51,281 nt of DNA from Shewanella litoralis (GCF_009828585.1 NZ_WSRZ01000001.1:1-51281); one strand, 5' to 3'; positions 24,502 to 32,396 are shown, numbered from the stretch's first letter. The notes: generated from the letters alone by a model not told the origin. A program made the numbers and translations.

Positions 24502-24527
24502 GGAATAGAATCTGTCGCTGTCTCGTT
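24502..24527 (+). promoter_or_regulatory. ECF-type promoter, copy 1 of 3
   Basis: TGGAATA, then CTCGTTATC. Core GGAAT at 24502-24506 and CGTT at 24524-24527, with a 17-base spacer, ending 38 bases before the ATG of the Ser/Thr/Ala-rich protein. The wider elements TGGAATA and CTCGTTATC are identical to those in front of the sigma-factor gene at 28011-28039. Confidence 0.7.
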
Positions 24528-24565
24528 ATCACTGTGTCAATCACGACAACAACGAGGGAACTACA

Positions 24566-25543
24566 ATGAACACATTATTCAAACCTACTTTAATCGCACT
24601 AGCCTGTTTTTCAACGATGGCCATGAGTGCTGAAATGTCAGTTTCAACCTCAACTTCTGCACAAGCTGATGTGCAATTTAGCCAAGGTCAATCAACACAA
24701 TTAAGTGCTAGCGCTAATCTTCAAAATAGTAACCAGGCTGCAGCATCTAATGATACCGCAAGCTCAGATACCGCCAATGAAAGCAGCACTGATATGAGCG
24801 CAGAGCAAACTGCAGCTAATGACACTGACAGCGCTGAATCAAGCGAAACAAATGATGCTGACTCAATGACTGCTGAATCATCAACATCAGCTAACGGCGA
24901 ATTAACACTATCAATGCCGACGGAAACGCTAACGGCAGTCAACTCATCAATCAACTCAAGTGTTGACACCACAATTGCCAATGTAGATTCTGTGTCTCAA
25001 ATTGCCAGTTCACAACTTAGCGCCTTAGCGAATGGCGGCGTGACACTAGCGACTGAACTTAGCGGTCAAACTGAGGCGACGGCTGAAATGGCAGCGACAC
25101 AAACGCTAACATCGGCCTCTACCGCGGTTGCCACAACAGCTGATACATCTGCTGAGTTGAGTGCAAGCTCAGTTAATACTGCGTTAACTGCGGTAAACTC
25201 AACTGAACTCGCTTTAAACAGTGCAGCAGATAGTGCAACCGAGTTAGCAACGACCAGCGCAATCAATAGTGCGGAGCAACTTCAAAGCAGCATGACAGCC
25301 AATACACTTGCGACCACCAGCAACGCCGTGTCAGCATCAACGAGCGCTGCAGTGTCACAAGCCACATCTGCCGCGGTCAATGCCAGTGCATTAACTGCTG
25401 TTCAACAGCAATTACAGGCAAGTGCGAGCGAGTTAGTTCAACAAAATGCACGTGAACAAGTGACCCAAGCCGTGAGTCAAACCGTAAGTGCTGAAGTAAA
25501 TAATACAATCCAAAATACGATTCGATTAACCAGCGGTTTATAA
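24566..25543 (+). CDS. Exported low-complexity Ser/Thr/Ala-rich acidic protein
   Basis: A 325-residue protein with a signal peptide (1-22, ending MSAEM). The mature part is built almost only from Ser, Thr, Ala, Asn, Gln, Val, Leu, Glu and Asp. I find no Lys, His, Trp, Tyr or Cys in it, one Phe, one Pro and two Arg near the end. The first third is Ser/Asp/Glu-rich and likely disordered; the rest is Ala-rich with helical-looking spacing. Family unknown. GAGGGA ribosome site. An ECF-like promoter precedes it and the outer membrane protein gene follows, so the two may form an operon. Confidence 0.7.
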   Translation: MNTLFKPTLIALACFSTMAMSAEMSVSTSTSAQADVQFSQGQSTQLSASANLQNSNQAAASNDTASSDTANESSTDMSAEQTAANDTDSAESSETNDADSMTAESSTSANGELTLSMPTETLTAVNSSINSSVDTTIANVDSVSQIASSQLSALANGGVTLATELSGQTEATAEMAATQTLTSASTAVATTADTSAELSASSVNTALTAVNSTELALNSAADSATELATTSAINSAEQLQSSMTANTLATTSNAVSASTSAAVSQATSAAVNASALTAVQQQLQASASELVQQNAREQVTQAVSQTVSAEVNNTIQNTIRLTSGL

Positions 25544-25566
25544 GCGCTTAATCCTACCTCGTTTAT

Positions 25567-25584
25567 GCCGGCAATATTGCCGGC
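25567..25584. repeat. Palindrome between the low-complexity and barrel protein genes
   Basis: GCCGGCAATATTGCCGGC is a perfect 18-base palindrome in the 74-base gap. Its T run is poor (ttatcttcc), so it may act as a partial terminator or mRNA processing hairpin that sets the ratio of the two proteins. Confidence 0.5.
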
Positions 25585-25617
25585 TTATCTTCCCTGTTGA
25601 CTTTAGGATCTCACATC

Positions 25618-26550
25618 ATGGCCTTATTCAATCGTAACACTGCGCTTTCAACAGCTATCGTACTCACCAGTGCAAGCCCATTATTATGGGTAAACGTATC
25701 GGCAAACGACAATGTCGATGCATGGTCATTTAGCGGTAAAGCCAAAGCCGGAATGGAGTATCAGTCTAACGTTAACATTAGTGAGCTTGAGCAGGCGAGT
25801 GGCGAGTCTGACTCTGCGGTCGTGCTTGATGCTCAACTCGACCTAGGTTGGCAAGTGAGTGACAACTTACGCATAGACAGTGGTTACAGTATCAATGATA
25901 AAAGCTATCAAACTGCCAGCGATTATGATTCACGCCTGCAGTTAGCCTTTGCTGATGTGAGCTATGCACTAACCACAACCACCATAGGTGCCAATGTGTA
26001 TCATGCCCAGGCTGATTTAGATGGCAGCGACTTTTTAACCTTAAACCAATTTAGCGTTTATACCATGCACAGTTTATCCGATAGCTGGTTTTTACGGCCA
26101 AGCCTAGTGCATGCCGATAAACAGTTTGACCAAATTGAGCAACGTGATGCCAAAAGTTATAGCGCTGCAGTTGACTCTTTTTGGTTTTTTAACCAGGGCC
26201 AGCGCTTTATTTCAGTGGGGGCAACCTATGAAGATGAAGAGGCCAATGCCACTGAGTTTAGTTACACCGCGACAGGATTAAATGCCCGCATATCTAATCA
26301 GTTTTCGTTATGGCAAATACAACAAAAAATCCAGTTTGGCGCTAAACTGAGCCAACGAGATTATCAAACTCAAGATGATGGCAGCCGCCGAGATGATATA
26401 CACCAGCAATATGATGCCAAATGGGAGGTTAATTTAGGCCAACATTGGGCGGTATTAACCTCGGTCGAATACGGTGATTTTCAATCCACCTTAAGCACAG
26501 CAGATTACGATGAAACCCGAGCAGGGTTGATGCTACAAGCCAGCTTTTAA
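25618..26550 (+). CDS. Predicted beta-barrel outer membrane protein
   Basis: From the ATG at 25618 (AGGA 9 bases upstream) the protein has 310 residues, with a signal peptide to about residue 28. It is a run of alternating polar/hydrophobic strands (AKAGMEYQSNVNI, SLVHADKQFDQ, FISVGATYEDEE, LQIDSG-type turns), ending in a barrel-type C-terminal Phe (AGLMLQASF). The YQSNVN strand resembles barrels of the SLAM/DUF560 kind, but the TPR part is missing. Function unknown. Its last 18 bases overlap the end of the convergent protease gene. Confidence 0.72.
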   Translation: MALFNRNTALSTAIVLTSASPLLWVNVSANDNVDAWSFSGKAKAGMEYQSNVNISELEQASGESDSAVVLDAQLDLGWQVSDNLRIDSGYSINDKSYQTASDYDSRLQLAFADVSYALTTTTIGANVYHAQADLDGSDFLTLNQFSVYTMHSLSDSWFLRPSLVHADKQFDQIEQRDAKSYSAAVDSFWFFNQGQRFISVGATYEDEEANATEFSYTATGLNARISNQFSLWQIQQKIQFGAKLSQRDYQTQDDGSRRDDIHQQYDAKWEVNLGQHWAVLTSVEYGDFQSTLSTADYDETRAGLMLQASF

Positions 26551-27939
26551 CGGGCGAGTTAATAAACCATAGCCATATTGACTGTCTCTACCTGGTTCGC
26601 CCAAGTCTTGCGCTTGTTGTTGTAGTTGCTGCACAGCTTGCGCCAGTGTCAATGTGGGTGTTGAGGCCAGCAAACATGCCACTTTAGCACTCACTACAGG
26701 CGTCGCCATTGACGTACCACTCTCACGTCCAACAGAGCCGTCAGCTCGAGTAGTTAATACTTTTACCCCCAATGCCGCAAAGTCAATATATTCACCTTGA
26801 TTAGCCCAGCGATATAAACGGTTTGAATCATCAACCGCGGTAACGGCGATAACCCCATCATATGCCGCGGGATACAATGGCGCCGCAGCAGGGCCGCCAT
26901 TACCCGCCGCCGCGACCAAAATAATATCCTTCGCAACTAACCGAGTTACCACTTCGCTTAATACTGGATTATCTGGCCCTGTTAAGCTCATATTGATTAC
27001 CCGACTTTGCTGTGCCACTAACCAATTTAATGCTTGAAGAATGCTGTCTAATGTAGCCCCTTGTTGGTATTCATTTTGGGCATAAAACGCCCCCGCACTG
27101 TACAAGGTAAGTGATGGCAATAATGGGCTCAACCCATCGTTTGCACCAGCCAAAACACCTGCTACGGCTGTGCCATGGCTGTATGAAGTGGCGATATCGG
27201 CAGGTAAAAAGTGTTGTTGAATTAATGCAAAACGCTCAGTCATATTCGGCCAGGCGTTGTGTTTGGGATTAATGGCTGTATCGACCATACCCAACGAAAT
27301 AGGTAATTCGCACATGGCAGCAGGCATGTTGTTATCTGCTGCTTCTATCGCGGCTTGTGGGGCCGTAGTTGATACTTCAATAGCCTGAGTTTGTGGTTGA
27401 TAAATAAAATTACGGCTTAAATAAGGCGCGAGCAGTGCAGGCAATTGTTGGCGCAACATGTGTTTACTGTCTAGAGACTCTGGAACTCGCAATTTAATCA
27501 ATTGTAAATCTAAGCTGTCTAAGCCTTTGTTAGTGTGTACGTACTGACTTAATGCAGGCATCACCTCGAGTACTTGCTGCCATTGATTTTCTGATAATAG
27601 TAACAGCCATTCACGTTCAACCGCGCGTTGCCCAAGTTCAACTTCAACCTCATTCCACACGAGCTGTTTACGGGTATCTAATATGGGTAACACGCTAGGT
27701 AATTGCAGTAGCGGGTCTAATAGCTGGGCTTTAATCGCGAGTGTTTTTTGCAATTGCTGCTCAATTAAACGTTGTTGTTTTAATTCTTGTAGGCGCTCAG
27801 CATTACGGTTTACGCTGCGATCAAGGTGATCCACAATGGTGTCAGGCAACTGAGTAATAGGTAATAACTGGGCTGTAGCCACCCAAGGTACAAAGGCTAA
27901 GCCTAATAATGTCAGTGTATACTTTTTCATTACTCTCAT
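26533..27939 (-). CDS. Exported subtilisin-like serine protease (S8 family)
   Basis: A 468-residue precursor: signal peptide (1-23), a Gln/Leu-rich N-terminal region of about 185 residues that may be a propeptide, then an S8 catalytic domain. Triad: Asp220 (GMVDTAIN), His255 (SHGTAVAGV) and Ser410 (ESGTSMATPVV), with oxyanion Asn347 (AAAGNGG). Only one Cys is present in the mature part (C210). Its ECF-like promoter is divergent from that of the sigma-factor gene, and its end overlaps the barrel gene. Likely targets are neighbouring envelope proteins (inference). Confidence 0.88.
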   Translation of the reverse strand: MRVMKKYTLTLLGLAFVPWVATAQLLPITQLPDTIVDHLDRSVNRNAERLQELKQQRLIEQQLQKTLAIKAQLLDPLLQLPSVLPILDTRKQLVWNEVEVELGQRAVEREWLLLLSENQWQQVLEVMPALSQYVHTNKGLDSLDLQLIKLRVPESLDSKHMLRQQLPALLAPYLSRNFIYQPQTQAIEVSTTAPQAAIEAADNNMPAAMCELPISLGMVDTAINPKHNAWPNMTERFALIQQHFLPADIATSYSHGTAVAGVLAGANDGLSPLLPSLTLYSAGAFYAQNEYQQGATLDSILQALNWLVAQQSRVINMSLTGPDNPVLSEVVTRLVAKDIILVAAAGNGGPAAAPLYPAAYDGVIAVTAVDDSNRLYRWANQGEYIDFAALGVKVLTTRADGSVGRESGTSMATPVVSAKVACLLASTPTLTLAQAVQQLQQQAQDLGEPGRDSQYGYGLLTRPLKAGL

Positions 27940-27976
27940 TGATTTACCTGGCTTGGCGTATAGTGTGTAACATTAA

Positions 27977-28002
27977 AACGTCTGACAACAATAAAAAATT
28001 CC
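27977..28002 (-). promoter_or_regulatory. ECF-type promoter, copy 2 of 3 (for the protease gene)
   Basis: Read on the minus strand: GGAAT, 17 bases, CGTT. The CGTT ends 37 bases before the protease ATG. It lies back to back with the sigma-gene promoter, 10 bases apart. Confidence 0.6.
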
Positions 28003-28011
28003 CTCTCCACT

Positions 28012-28036
28012 GGAATAAATAATCTATTGACTCGTT
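28012..28036 (+). promoter_or_regulatory. ECF-type promoter, copy 3 of 3 (for the sigma-factor gene)
   Basis: GGAAT at 28012-28016, 16-base spacer, CGTT at 28033-28036; it ends 36 bases before the sigma-factor ATG. This is what autoregulation of an ECF sigma factor would look like. Confidence 0.65.
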
Positions 28037-28072
28037 ATCCCTATAAGTACCACGTTAAGGCTAACTTAAAAC

Positions 28073-28561
28073 ATGAAGACAGAATTAACCACATTGCTGC
28101 CAGCATTAAGACGCTTTGCCTACTCATTAACCGGATCAATGCCCGATGCCGATGACTTAGTGCAAAATACGCTACTGCGCATCCTTAAGTCGCCACCACC
28201 AGAGGATGTACCCCTGCTAAAATGGGCATTTAAAGTATGCCGTAATCAATGGATTGATGATTATCGCTCACAAAAAGTACGCACCGAGGCAACCCAAAAG
28301 CCCGAACTACAAGCTGAAAACTACAGCGACGGTGAAGCAGATATGATTAACGACATAACACTCGGTGAAGTTAATCAGGCCATGAACAGCTTATCGGATG
28401 ACCAACGTGAAGTGCTATCGTTAATTGCGGTACAGGGGATGAGTTACAGTGAAGCGGCTGATGTATTGGCCATTCCTACCGGTACCATTATGAGCCGCCT
28501 AGCCAGAGCAAGAGCCAATATGGTCAGCTTTTTTAAACAACCCAACGGGAGCATGGCATGA
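28073..28561 (+). CDS. ECF-family RNA polymerase sigma factor
   Basis: A 162-residue sigma factor with only regions 2 and 4. Region 2 is at about 10-70 (LPALRRFAYSLTGS, DADDLVQNTLLRIL, WIDDYRSQ). Region 4 is at about 100-153, with the helix-turn-helix MSYSEAADVLAIPTGTIMSRL. The N-terminus resembles the LPALRRYA-type ECF groups of proteobacteria. It overlaps the anti-sigma-like gene by four bases (ATGA), a standard sign of a sigma/anti-sigma pair, and probably reads the GGAAT/CGTT promoters in this locus. Confidence 0.9.
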   Translation: MKTELTTLLPALRRFAYSLTGSMPDADDLVQNTLLRILKSPPPEDVPLLKWAFKVCRNQWIDDYRSQKVRTEATQKPELQAENYSDGEADMINDITLGEVNQAMNSLSDDQREVLSLIAVQGMSYSEAADVLAIPTGTIMSRLARARANMVSFFKQPNGSMA

Positions 28562-29328
28562 ACCTAAGCGATGAAACCTTATCCGCCTTTTTAGATGCCG
28601 AATTACCTGAGCATGAAATGGAGCAGGTTAGAGTGGCACTTGTCGATAATGAAGATATTGCAGAGCGACTTGCCGAACTGGCAATGGTTGATGCTATGGT
28701 GCAAGAGCATTATCAGGCCATTGACCAACAGCCTATTCCTGCAGCTACCCAAGCATTATTAGCCAATGTTGAACCAAAGGCTGACAATCTAGTGACAAAC
28801 AATCCCGTGACCGACAACGTGGTTGCGTTTCCCTGGTGGCGTAAAGCACAGCAACATGTTCAACAATATGCCGCAGCCGTTGCCGTAATAGCGCTTATCG
28901 CAGGGTATGGCATCTATCAAATCGACTCGCCAAGCCAAACTGACCTTGCCGCTCAAAATAATTCATTATTACTTGACGACATTAACGAGCCACTTAATCA
29001 CCTGCCAAGTGGTATTGAAACCATGCTCGATGACGACAGCGTAATGACAATCCAGCTCAGCTTTTACAATCCTCAAGGCCAATTGTGCCGCCAATATGCG
29101 AGGCAAGATAATTCACAACAAAGCAGTACCATAGCTTGCGAGCAACAAGGGCAATGGCAACAAATAGCCAGTGTGGAATATACCGTCAATCCTGATCATC
29201 AGGCCCAATATCAAACCGCAAGCGGTGGCTCAGCCTTAGATGACGTGCTAGACCAGCTCATTGCCGATGCGCCCTTAACGCTGGTACAAGAGCAACAAGC
29301 CCTGAATCAATTAGCCAGAGGACAGTAA
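28558..29328 (+). CDS. Membrane-bound anti-sigma factor-like protein
   Basis: A 256-residue protein. The cytoplasmic N-terminus (LSDETLSAFLDAELPEHE, 3-20) has the start typical of anti-sigma domains but lacks the zinc HxxxCxxC motif. One membrane helix lies at about 104-121 (YAAAVAVIALIAGYGIY), and a ~135-residue periplasmic part has two Cys (C177, C194) that could form a disulfide. Position and four-base overlap with the sigma gene support the role. The periplasmic part may sense an envelope signal. No direct homologue recognised. Confidence 0.78.
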   Translation: MNLSDETLSAFLDAELPEHEMEQVRVALVDNEDIAERLAELAMVDAMVQEHYQAIDQQPIPAATQALLANVEPKADNLVTNNPVTDNVVAFPWWRKAQQHVQQYAAAVAVIALIAGYGIYQIDSPSQTDLAAQNNSLLLDDINEPLNHLPSGIETMLDDDSVMTIQLSFYNPQGQLCRQYARQDNSQQSSTIACEQQGQWQQIASVEYTVNPDHQAQYQTASGGSALDDVLDQLIADAPLTLVQEQQALNQLARGQ

Positions 29329-29330
29329 AA

Positions 29331-29669
29331 ATGTACACTGCGGTTAAATTACTTAGCGGCTTACTTGGTTGGCTACTCATCCTTGTCGTGCTCAGTGGTT
29401 GTGGCAGCACAACTGCTGCACCGCAATATAAACAAGCAGAAGGTTATCGTTACCTTGAACGCAAAATTACCGATAATTACTACCTGCTCAGCATCACCAG
29501 CAACCACAATGCAAATTTACTGGTTTATGCACAAACTCAAGCGTCTACACTAACCGAGCAACTTGGCTTTGATTGGTATATTATTGTCGAACAAAATGGC
29601 CCAGATAATAAAAAAGCGCCATATATACAGACAATTGAAATACGCATGGGCAAAGGCATTAGGCCTTAA
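29331..29669 (+). CDS. Small lipoprotein, CC0125/CC1285-like
   Basis: A 112-residue protein with a lipoprotein signal: hydrophobic LLGWLLILVVLSGC with lipid-modified Cys24. The mature part (GYRYLERKITDNYYLLSITSN ... LGFDWYIIVEQ, split here) resembles the small CC0125/CC1285-type lipoproteins that carry a GYxE...DWFxVV pattern. It starts 2 bases after the anti-sigma gene and must be in that operon. Function unknown; an accessory sensor is possible. Confidence 0.72.
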   Translation: MYTAVKLLSGLLGWLLILVVLSGCGSTTAAPQYKQAEGYRYLERKITDNYYLLSITSNHNANLLVYAQTQASTLTEQLGFDWYIIVEQNGPDNKKAPYIQTIEIRMGKGIRP

Positions 29670-29723
29670 TTTAACACTCAATAACCTACTGTACTCGTCA
29701 CATATCAACACAGGACCGACTTC

Positions 29724-30896
29724 ATGCCACGCTTAACTAAACCTCATTATCTAACTTTTAAACCGGTTATTAAGCATTTGCGTAAAGTATGTATATGGTC
29801 AGTCGTGATGGTATCTGCGCCGCTCTACGCTAATCAAATAACGCCTTTACCTCAAGCCGTGAGCAATAACGCGGTCGCGATGGTACACAGCAACGAGCAA
29901 ACGTATTTACTAAGCTTTATGGGCCTTGGTAAAGGCAAAGATTATCAAGATGTGCATAACTTAGCGTGGGCATTACCCATCAATCGCCCAGCAACTCAAT
30001 GGCAATCGATAAAAGCGGTACCGCATGTGGCGCCGCTTTCTGGTCGCTTAGCGGCTATTGCAGTGGGCATAAAAGAGCATGCATATGTATTTGGTGGTTA
30101 TACCGTGGCTGAAAACCATGATGAAATAAGCACTGTAGACAACTACCGATATTCAATTAGTAGCAATAGCTATCAGCGTATAGCCGACATGCCTGTTGCG
30201 GTTGATGACACCACAGCAGCCACCTATCAGCAACGTTATATTTATTTGTTTGGCGGTTGGCACAATGACGGCAATGTTAATTTAGTTCAAGTGTATGACA
30301 CCCAAACCGACAGCTGGGCGCAAGCCAGCCCTATCCCTGCGCCAGCAGTATTTGGACAGGCTGTTGGCATAGTCGGTAATCAGCTAGTGTTGTGTGATGG
30401 GGTCACAGTACAGCCAAATATTAATGCACGTCGCAGCTATAAAGCCTCCCCCGTGTGTTTATTGGGAGAGATTAACCCTCACAATCACTTGCGTATTGAT
30501 TGGCAATTATTGCCGCATTACTCAATTGCAAATCTACCCGTGGAGCAATCAGCAAGCCAGCCAACAGCGCATTATCGTATGGCTGCTACAGGTATTATGA
30601 CGTCAAAAGGCGGTCAAATCGTCTTTTTAGGTGGCAGTGATAATCCCTATAACTATTCAGGTATTGGCTATAACGGTCAACCAAGTGAGCCCGGTAACCA
30701 GCAATACCGCTTCGACTTAGCGAGTAAGCAATGGCTTACGCCACAGACCTTATCGCAACCGAGTATGGATCATCGAGGCTTGCTGTGCTGGCAACATACT
30801 TTATTGCGGGTTGGCGGCATGTTGTCGCAGCAACAAGTGAGTAATCAAGTCATAACGACCACACTCAGTACCAATGAAACCTGCACTATCAAGTAA
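29724..30896 (+). CDS. Exported Kelch-repeat beta-propeller protein
   Basis: A 390-residue protein with an N-terminal export signal preceded by a long basic region (cleavage likely after VSAPLYA, residue ~36). Kelch-type blades are visible: AYVFGGYTVAEN, YIYLFGGWHNDG with VYDTQTDSWAQASPIP, QIVFLGGSDNPYN and LLRVGGMLS. The arrangement is like NanM-type sugar epimerases, but there are no sialic-acid genes nearby and the substrate is unknown. It follows the lipoprotein gene by 54 bases and probably belongs to the ECF operon. Confidence 0.75.
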   Translation: MPRLTKPHYLTFKPVIKHLRKVCIWSVVMVSAPLYANQITPLPQAVSNNAVAMVHSNEQTYLLSFMGLGKGKDYQDVHNLAWALPINRPATQWQSIKAVPHVAPLSGRLAAIAVGIKEHAYVFGGYTVAENHDEISTVDNYRYSISSNSYQRIADMPVAVDDTTAATYQQRYIYLFGGWHNDGNVNLVQVYDTQTDSWAQASPIPAPAVFGQAVGIVGNQLVLCDGVTVQPNINARRSYKASPVCLLGEINPHNHLRIDWQLLPHYSIANLPVEQSASQPTAHYRMAATGIMTSKGGQIVFLGGSDNPYNYSGIGYNGQPSEPGNQQYRFDLASKQWLTPQTLSQPSMDHRGLLCWQHTLLRVGGMLSQQQVSNQVITTTLSTNETCTIK

Positions 30897-30898
30897 TA

Positions 30899-30954
30899 AT
30901 ACCATTGCGCGTTAGTAAATGATCTCTCTGCGACTTATTAATGCGCAATGGTAT
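30899..30954. repeat. REP-like palindromic element after the Kelch gene
   Basis: Arms ataccattgcgc and gcgcaatggtat are perfectly complementary, and the pairing continues inward for 8 more positions with two G-T pairs. It starts 2 bases after the Kelch stop codon and has no T run. Such palindromes are typical of dispersed REP-type elements. Confidence 0.55.
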
Positions 30955-30996
30955 AACCTAGTTATGTGAGTTAGCTAACAACTTTGACCATTTCAT

Positions 30997-31048
30997 TTGA
31001 GCAATAACAAAGATGCACATAATATACATCTAATTTATGTGCATCTTT
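30997..31048 (+). promoter_or_regulatory. Promoter with overlapping NsrR-type operator
   Basis: AAGATGCACATAATATACAT plus CTA (31010-31032) fits the gammaproteobacterial NsrR consensus as I remember it (AAGATGYATTTRAARTRCAT followed by CTT) at 19 of 23 positions. A larger 14-base perfect inverted repeat (31009-31022 and 31035-31048) places a second AAGATGCA half-site facing it. A promoter TTGAGC, 17 bases, TAATAT (30997-31025) is covered by the operator, as expected for repression relieved by nitric oxide. Confidence 0.7.
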
Positions 31049-31057
31049 GGATACCCC

Positions 31058-31570
31058 ATGTTAACTGAACACGCGTCACCCGCATTACAGCAGTTATCGC
31101 TAGTCGATTTAATTGATTATATTGAAGCGACTCACCATCAGTACATCCGCGACACAGCACCACTTTTAGCCGAATATACTGAAAAAATGGTTAGAGCACA
31201 CGGGGATGATCACAGCGAAATCAAGCCACTGGCAAAGTCTGTTAACGAACTTATCGCCGAACTCATGCCACATTTAATGAAAGAAGAACGTATTCTATTT
31301 CCAGCAATAAAATCACTCAGCCTAGGCGAGCCAGCTCATGGCTGTTTTGGTCACATTAGCAACCCCATTAATATGATGCTGCATGAGCACGATAATGCCG
31401 ACCAGATATTACATACCATCAGAAGCCTAACCAATAATTACACGCCACCTGCCGGTGCATGTAATACGTGGCAAGCCTGTTATCGCACATTGGCAGAGTT
31501 TGATGCCGATTTACAAAACCATATCGATGTTGAAAATACGTTGCTTTTCCCACAGGTACTGGCTTTATAG
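31058..31570 (+). CDS. RIC/YtfE-like hemerythrin-domain protein
   Basis: A 170-residue protein matching the C-terminal di-iron domain of RIC (YtfE/ScdA), which repairs iron-sulfur clusters and responds to nitric oxide. Iron-ligand motifs: EATHHQYIRD, LMPHLMKEERILFP, MLHEHDNADQ and HIDVENTLLFP. The N-terminal ~50-residue ScdA_N (DUF542) domain with its Cys pair is missing. An in-frame ATG at 31037 lies inside the operator palindrome, so I choose 31058. The NsrR-type operator directly upstream fits the role. Confidence 0.82.
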   Translation: MLTEHASPALQQLSLVDLIDYIEATHHQYIRDTAPLLAEYTEKMVRAHGDDHSEIKPLAKSVNELIAELMPHLMKEERILFPAIKSLSLGEPAHGCFGHISNPINMMLHEHDNADQILHTIRSLTNNYTPPAGACNTWQACYRTLAEFDADLQNHIDVENTLLFPQVLAL

Positions 31571-31663
31571 TCTCGTGTCATGACACACATCAACCACTGA
31601 GGAAACACATAGTTCAGTGCATTTAATATCAGTTTTATACCTATCCCCAACGGTATATTTTGC

Positions 31664-31707
31664 GAAGTAATTCCGTGCTATCCCTTGCGGATTTACTTCC
31701 TTTTTTT
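31664..31707 (+). terminator. Hairpin with T run downstream of the RIC-like gene
   Basis: Arms gaagtaattccg and cggatttacttc (one mismatch) with a 12-base loop, then c and seven T. It lies 94 bases after the stop. The flanks carry gttttatacc (left) and ggtataac (right), so it may instead be part of a small mobile repeat. The rest of the 208-base gap shows only an AAGGGAG ribosome site for the next gene. Confidence 0.55.
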
Positions 31708-31778
31708 AGCGAAACTTCTTAAAGTAATATAATTAATAGAATTGGTATAACACGTAATATCGCAACAAGGGAGTCATT

Positions 31779-32312
31779 ATGTCGCCACATCATTACCCAA
31801 CATTTGCCTTAGATGATATTGCCAACTTACAAGAGTCTGCGCAGGTAGAATTTAAATTAGCCGGCGGCCGTGATGGCAACGGTAAACTACCCGAAGGTAT
31901 GTGGGAAAGCTACAGTGCCTTTGCCAATACGTTAGGTGGCGAAATCATTTTGGGAGTGAAAGAAGAGCAAGGGCAATTTACTATCGAAGGGATAGTGAAT
32001 CCTATGCCAATGCTGAGTGAAATCTGGACCATTCTAAATGACCCGAAAAAGATCAGTCACAACATTTTAGCGCCAACAGATGTGCAAATTATCGAAATCA
32101 TGGCCAAAAAACTCATCCGAATTCACGTGCCCAGCGTCGATGTAAAACTCAGACCCATTTATGTTGGCACAGACCCATACAGCGGCACATATTTTCGCGT
32201 AGGCGATGCCGATATGCACGCCAGCCATGAGCAAGTGAAACAAATGAGCCACAAAGCCGAAATCACCTTAAGCCAGCGCCCGCCAAACAACAAAACCAGC
32301 CTCGACAAGTGA
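31779..32312 (+). CDS. AlbA_2 (Schlafen-like) domain protein, single domain
   Basis: A 177-residue protein matching the AlbA_2 putative DNA-binding/ATPase-like domain: ESAQVEFKLAGGRDG, WESYSAFANTLGGEIILGVKE, LIRIHVPSVDVKLRPIYVG and GTYFRVGDADMHAS. Family members are often about 400-500 residues with an added ATPase-like and winged-helix C-terminus; here the frame stops soon after the first domain, so it is a natural short form or a truncation. The start has a strong AAGGGAG. Orphan gene; function unknown. Confidence 0.75.
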   Translation: MSPHHYPTFALDDIANLQESAQVEFKLAGGRDGNGKLPEGMWESYSAFANTLGGEIILGVKEEQGQFTIEGIVNPMPMLSEIWTILNDPKKISHNILAPTDVQIIEIMAKKLIRIHVPSVDVKLRPIYVGTDPYSGTYFRVGDADMHASHEQVKQMSHKAEITLSQRPPNNKTSLDK

Positions 32313-32396
32313 ATCTATTCCCCGTCGCTTAACGCCCTGCTCTTGTTGTAAATAAAGGTGATTCAGGCAGCAGGCTAAAGTCATTCACGCTGTAAG

